A stretch of DNA of 50,797 nucleotides, from positions 1 through 50,797 of the forward strand of contig JAGXKG010000011.1 in the NCBI GenBank assembly GCA_018335335.1, in the 5' to 3' direction. The position numbers were made by a program, and so were the translations under genes. The stretch is from Candidatus Thorarchaeota archaeon (GTDB taxonomy: Archaea; Asgardarchaeota; Thorarchaeia; Thorarchaeales; Thorarchaeaceae). Within the stretch, counting starts at the first letter, position 1. Each line of letters opens with the position of its first letter. Under the pieces are notes generated by a model. The model saw only the letters and a list, made by a program, of their open reading frames with translations, had not been told where the DNA came from and did no database searches. This document shows positions 48,952 through 50,797 of the stretch, one piece after another.

Positions 48952-49743
48952 CTGGCAGAAGAAGAACGCGTAAGAGAAAGAGAAAGAGCTCCAATGGGAT
49001 ACGGAGGAGCTAGCATTGCCTTTATAGCCGTTTATGGTGCTATTCAAGGCGCACTAGCTCTTGTGCCGATATTCCCGTATGTTGGCGGTGGCGGTTTCGT
49101 GCCACTGTCAGTGGTGTTCTCGGCAATTGGACCATTAGTCCTAGGACCCATTGGTGGTGTTCTTGCAGCTGTAATCGGCGGAACTGTTGGTATGTTCATC
49201 AGTCCTGCTACATTCCCACTCGGTCCCTTGGACGTATTACTCACAGGGATACTTCCAGCATTCTACACAGCTTTTGCATTGAACGGTGATGACAAGAAAT
49301 TCTTGCTATTGTCGATTATCATCTGGATTATAACAGGGATTTTCGCTACCGTCTTCCCGTTCATTTGGCCAGGAATTGAAGGAACAACCTGGGATCCTCT
49401 GGTATCAATCCTTGCTCTCTACTATTGGCTGCCTTGGCTTATCCTAATGATAACACCGCTGGGCACCAAATTCATACCAGAGTGGGCACGCGGCGAAGAT
49501 AGACCTAAGAGATATGCTGCTGTCTTCTTGGCCGTGTTGATGGGCTTGATGGCATGGTATATTCCATGGGGTACAATCTACTGGCTAATTCTTGAGTACA
49601 ATGTATCCTTGGGTATTGCTGTCCACATCTCATACATGCCTTGGGTACCTGCGATGGGTATCATCACTACTATCATCGCTGTTCCCGTCGTAGAAGCCTT
49701 AGAGCGTAGTGGTTTGCCAAGAATACCAAGAGCTATTTGGTAA
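48952..49743 (+). CDS. ECF transporter S-component-like membrane protein
   Basis: About 263 residues if the CTG at 48952 is used; the Shine-Dalgarno GGAGGAG lies seven bases before it, whereas the ATG at 48994 has none. Six hydrophobic helices (from about residue 20 of the longer form), with Gly/Pro-rich first helices (VPIFPYVGGGGFVPLSVVFS, GPIGGVLAAVIGGTVG), fit the integral substrate-binding S component of an ECF vitamin/metal transporter. The ATPase gene follows, supporting this. The substrate is unknown. Confidence 0.7.
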   Translation: MAEEERVRERERAPMGYGGASIAFIAVYGAIQGALALVPIFPYVGGGGFVPLSVVFSAIGPLVLGPIGGVLAAVIGGTVGMFISPATFPLGPLDVLLTGILPAFYTAFALNGDDKKFLLLSIIIWIITGIFATVFPFIWPGIEGTTWDPLVSILALYYWLPWLILMITPLGTKFIPEWARGEDRPKRYAAVFLAVLMGLMAWYIPWGTIYWLILEYNVSLGIAVHISYMPWVPAMGIITTIIAVPVVEALERSGLPRIPRAIW

Positions 49744-49764
49744 CCTATATATTGAGTATACACG

Positions 49765-49804
49765 GACACCGGCTTGGTCTGCCGGTGTCTTCTGGTTTTT
49801 ATTT
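49765..49804 (+). terminator. Hairpin terminator or processing site after the S-component gene
   Basis: GACACCGGC (49765-49773) pairs perfectly with GCCGGTGTC (49781-49789) around a 7-nt loop, followed by TTCTGGTTTTTATTT. It lies between the S component and ATPase genes, so it may reduce downstream expression. Confidence 0.7.
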
Positions 49805-49860
49805 GACCAGCTTGTAACCGGTTTTTAGTGTTAATGAAACAGTGCGGAAGGAAAACAATT

Positions 49861-50797
49861 ATGGAAACAAGTGATTTAGTCAAAATCGATCGGGTGACTT
49901 TCACGTATGAGAGAGGCCCGACTGCTTTGAAAGACGTATCTCTTGGAATCAAACGTGGAGAAGTAATAGCAGTAATGGGAGCAAATGGTGCTGGCAAAAC
50001 CACGCTTTGTTTTCATTTGAATGGCGTTATTCCTATGGTCTATGCAGGTACCGAGAAGGGTCAAATTACGGTAGCTGGATTGGACCCTTGGGAAACCCCA
50101 ATTATCGAGTTATCCAGACACGTGAGCATGGTGCTTCAGGATCCAGAAAGTCAATTTGTCACAAATGATGTACGGTCAGAATTGGCATTTGGACCCGCGA
50201 ATCTTGCTGTTCCAAAGGAAGAGATTCTCGAGAGAATCGAGTTCGCAACAAAGGTGTGTGGATTAGAAGGGTTGCATGATAGAAGGCCTGCTGATTTGAG
50301 TGGTGGGCAAAAACAGAGAGTGGCCTTCGGAGCAGGGTTAGCGATGTTGCCTGACCTCCTTGTTTTGGATGAGCCTACAAGTCAGCTTGACCCAGTGGGA
50401 ACAGCTGAGGTTCTAGACACTTTGAACAAGCTCACCAAAGAGGAGGATCTGTCAATCGTTATTACTAGTCACAAAACAGAGAAAGTAGCGGAATTTGCTG
50501 ACAGGGTACTCGTTCTGAATGAAGGTGAGGTCGTTGATCTTGGGTCTCCTCGAGATGTGTTCTCACACGTTCAGAAGCTGGACTCGGTTGGAGTTAACCC
50601 TCCTCAGGTGACTATTCTGTGCAATCGTCTTGCCGATAAGATACCCGGATTCAAGGAGGAATATGAGCGACGAGGTGGCATTCCAATAACATTGGATGAG
50701 GCTTTCAATCTACTAACTGACCTGTTAGATAGTGGGTTCCTAAGGATTGATTGGAAAGAACCGCCCAAAGAGGAAAAAACAGAAAAAGAGACAGGGC
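49861..50797 (+). CDS. ECF/CbiO-type ABC transporter ATP-binding protein (partial, runs off the window)
   Basis: About 312 residues are present before the window ends. Walker A GANGAGKT (40-47), the Q-helix segment LQDPESQFV that marks ECF ATPases, signature DLSGGQKQRVAFG, Walker B LLVLDEPTSQLDP and switch H in ITSHKTE are complete. It energises the S component encoded upstream. ATG 49861 follows an A-rich stretch. The C-terminal extension beyond residue 240 (VGVNPPQVTILCNRL) is normal for the family; a second ATPase domain could follow beyond the edge. Confidence 0.9.
   Translation, partial: METSDLVKIDRVTFTYERGPTALKDVSLGIKRGEVIAVMGANGAGKTTLCFHLNGVIPMVYAGTEKGQITVAGLDPWETPIIELSRHVSMVLQDPESQFVTNDVRSELAFGPANLAVPKEEILERIEFATKVCGLEGLHDRRPADLSGGQKQRVAFGAGLAMLPDLLVLDEPTSQLDPVGTAEVLDTLNKLTKEEDLSIVITSHKTEKVAEFADRVLVLNEGEVVDLGSPRDVFSHVQKLDSVGVNPPQVTILCNRLADKIPGFKEEYERRGGIPITLDEAFNLLTDLLDSGFLRIDWKEPPKEEKTEKETG

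Overview
The window looks like chromosomal DNA of an Asgard archaeon, most plausibly Thorarchaeia-like. This is inferred from gene content, not from a marker gene. Archaeal signs are TATA boxes about 25-30 bases ahead of starts, probable leaderless or short-leader starts, frequent TTG/GTG starts beside Shine-Dalgarno-led starts inside operons, an EMC3/DUF106 (Oxa1-like) membrane protein, a geranylgeranyl-reductase-type flavoprotein, a probable F420-type luciferase-like monooxygenase and a Y-family polymerase ending in a PCNA-binding motif. Asgard-flavoured signs are a single gelsolin-like domain protein, leucine-rich repeats, and zinc-finger/B-box-like membrane proteins. No rRNA, tRNA or CRISPR array was recognised.

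Layout. 1-2970: end of an antitoxin-like gene with a PIN toxin, a C4HC3 zinc-finger protein and an orphan histidine kinase. 2971-6600: a geranylgeranyl-reductase-like gene and two unknown genes, with long noncoding stretches holding a repeated AACGTTTAC motif, a 108-bp inverted-repeat element and a structured 3' region ending in a hairpin/U-tract terminator. 6766-13400: EMC3-like insertase, an HhH + HEAT/winged-helix gene pair, two amidohydrolases and a secreted, anchored protein. 13416-17722: two small unknown genes, then three cold-shock-domain paralogues, each with a TATA box, a roughly 125-nt conserved leader and a hairpin terminator; an IS5-like MITE between copies 1 and 2; a decayed surface-protein gene; and a triple-BON protein. 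17877-25700: nitroreductase, YjbQ, HTH, gelsolin-like protein, MoxR/VWA pair, VIT1-like transporter and a 52-aa Cys-rich membrane peptide.

25898-32913: a leuB-leuC-leuD-like operon, two related zinc-finger membrane proteins and adenine deaminase. 33015-39567: ArylS-transferase-like propeller protein, pyruvate-kinase-C-like protein, LRR, PH-domain and LLM proteins. 39647-44906: a PAS histidine kinase carrying a C-terminal thioredoxin-like CxxC domain, an ABC exporter pair and SfsA. 45331-50797: DNA polymerase IV, threonine dehydratase/serine racemase family enzyme, MBL-fold hydrolase, and an ECF-type transporter (S component plus truncated ATPase).

The most interesting system is the cold-shock cluster. 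In all three copies the predicted 5' end of the mRNA can pair with bases just upstream of the start codon, at the same offset from the TATA box, and base changes between copies keep the pairing. This suggests a cis-acting RNA switch on archaeal cold-shock genes. Secondary leads are the kinase-thioredoxin fusion, the gelsolin domain, the MITE with intact 9-bp target duplication, and recurrent hairpin/U-tract terminators.
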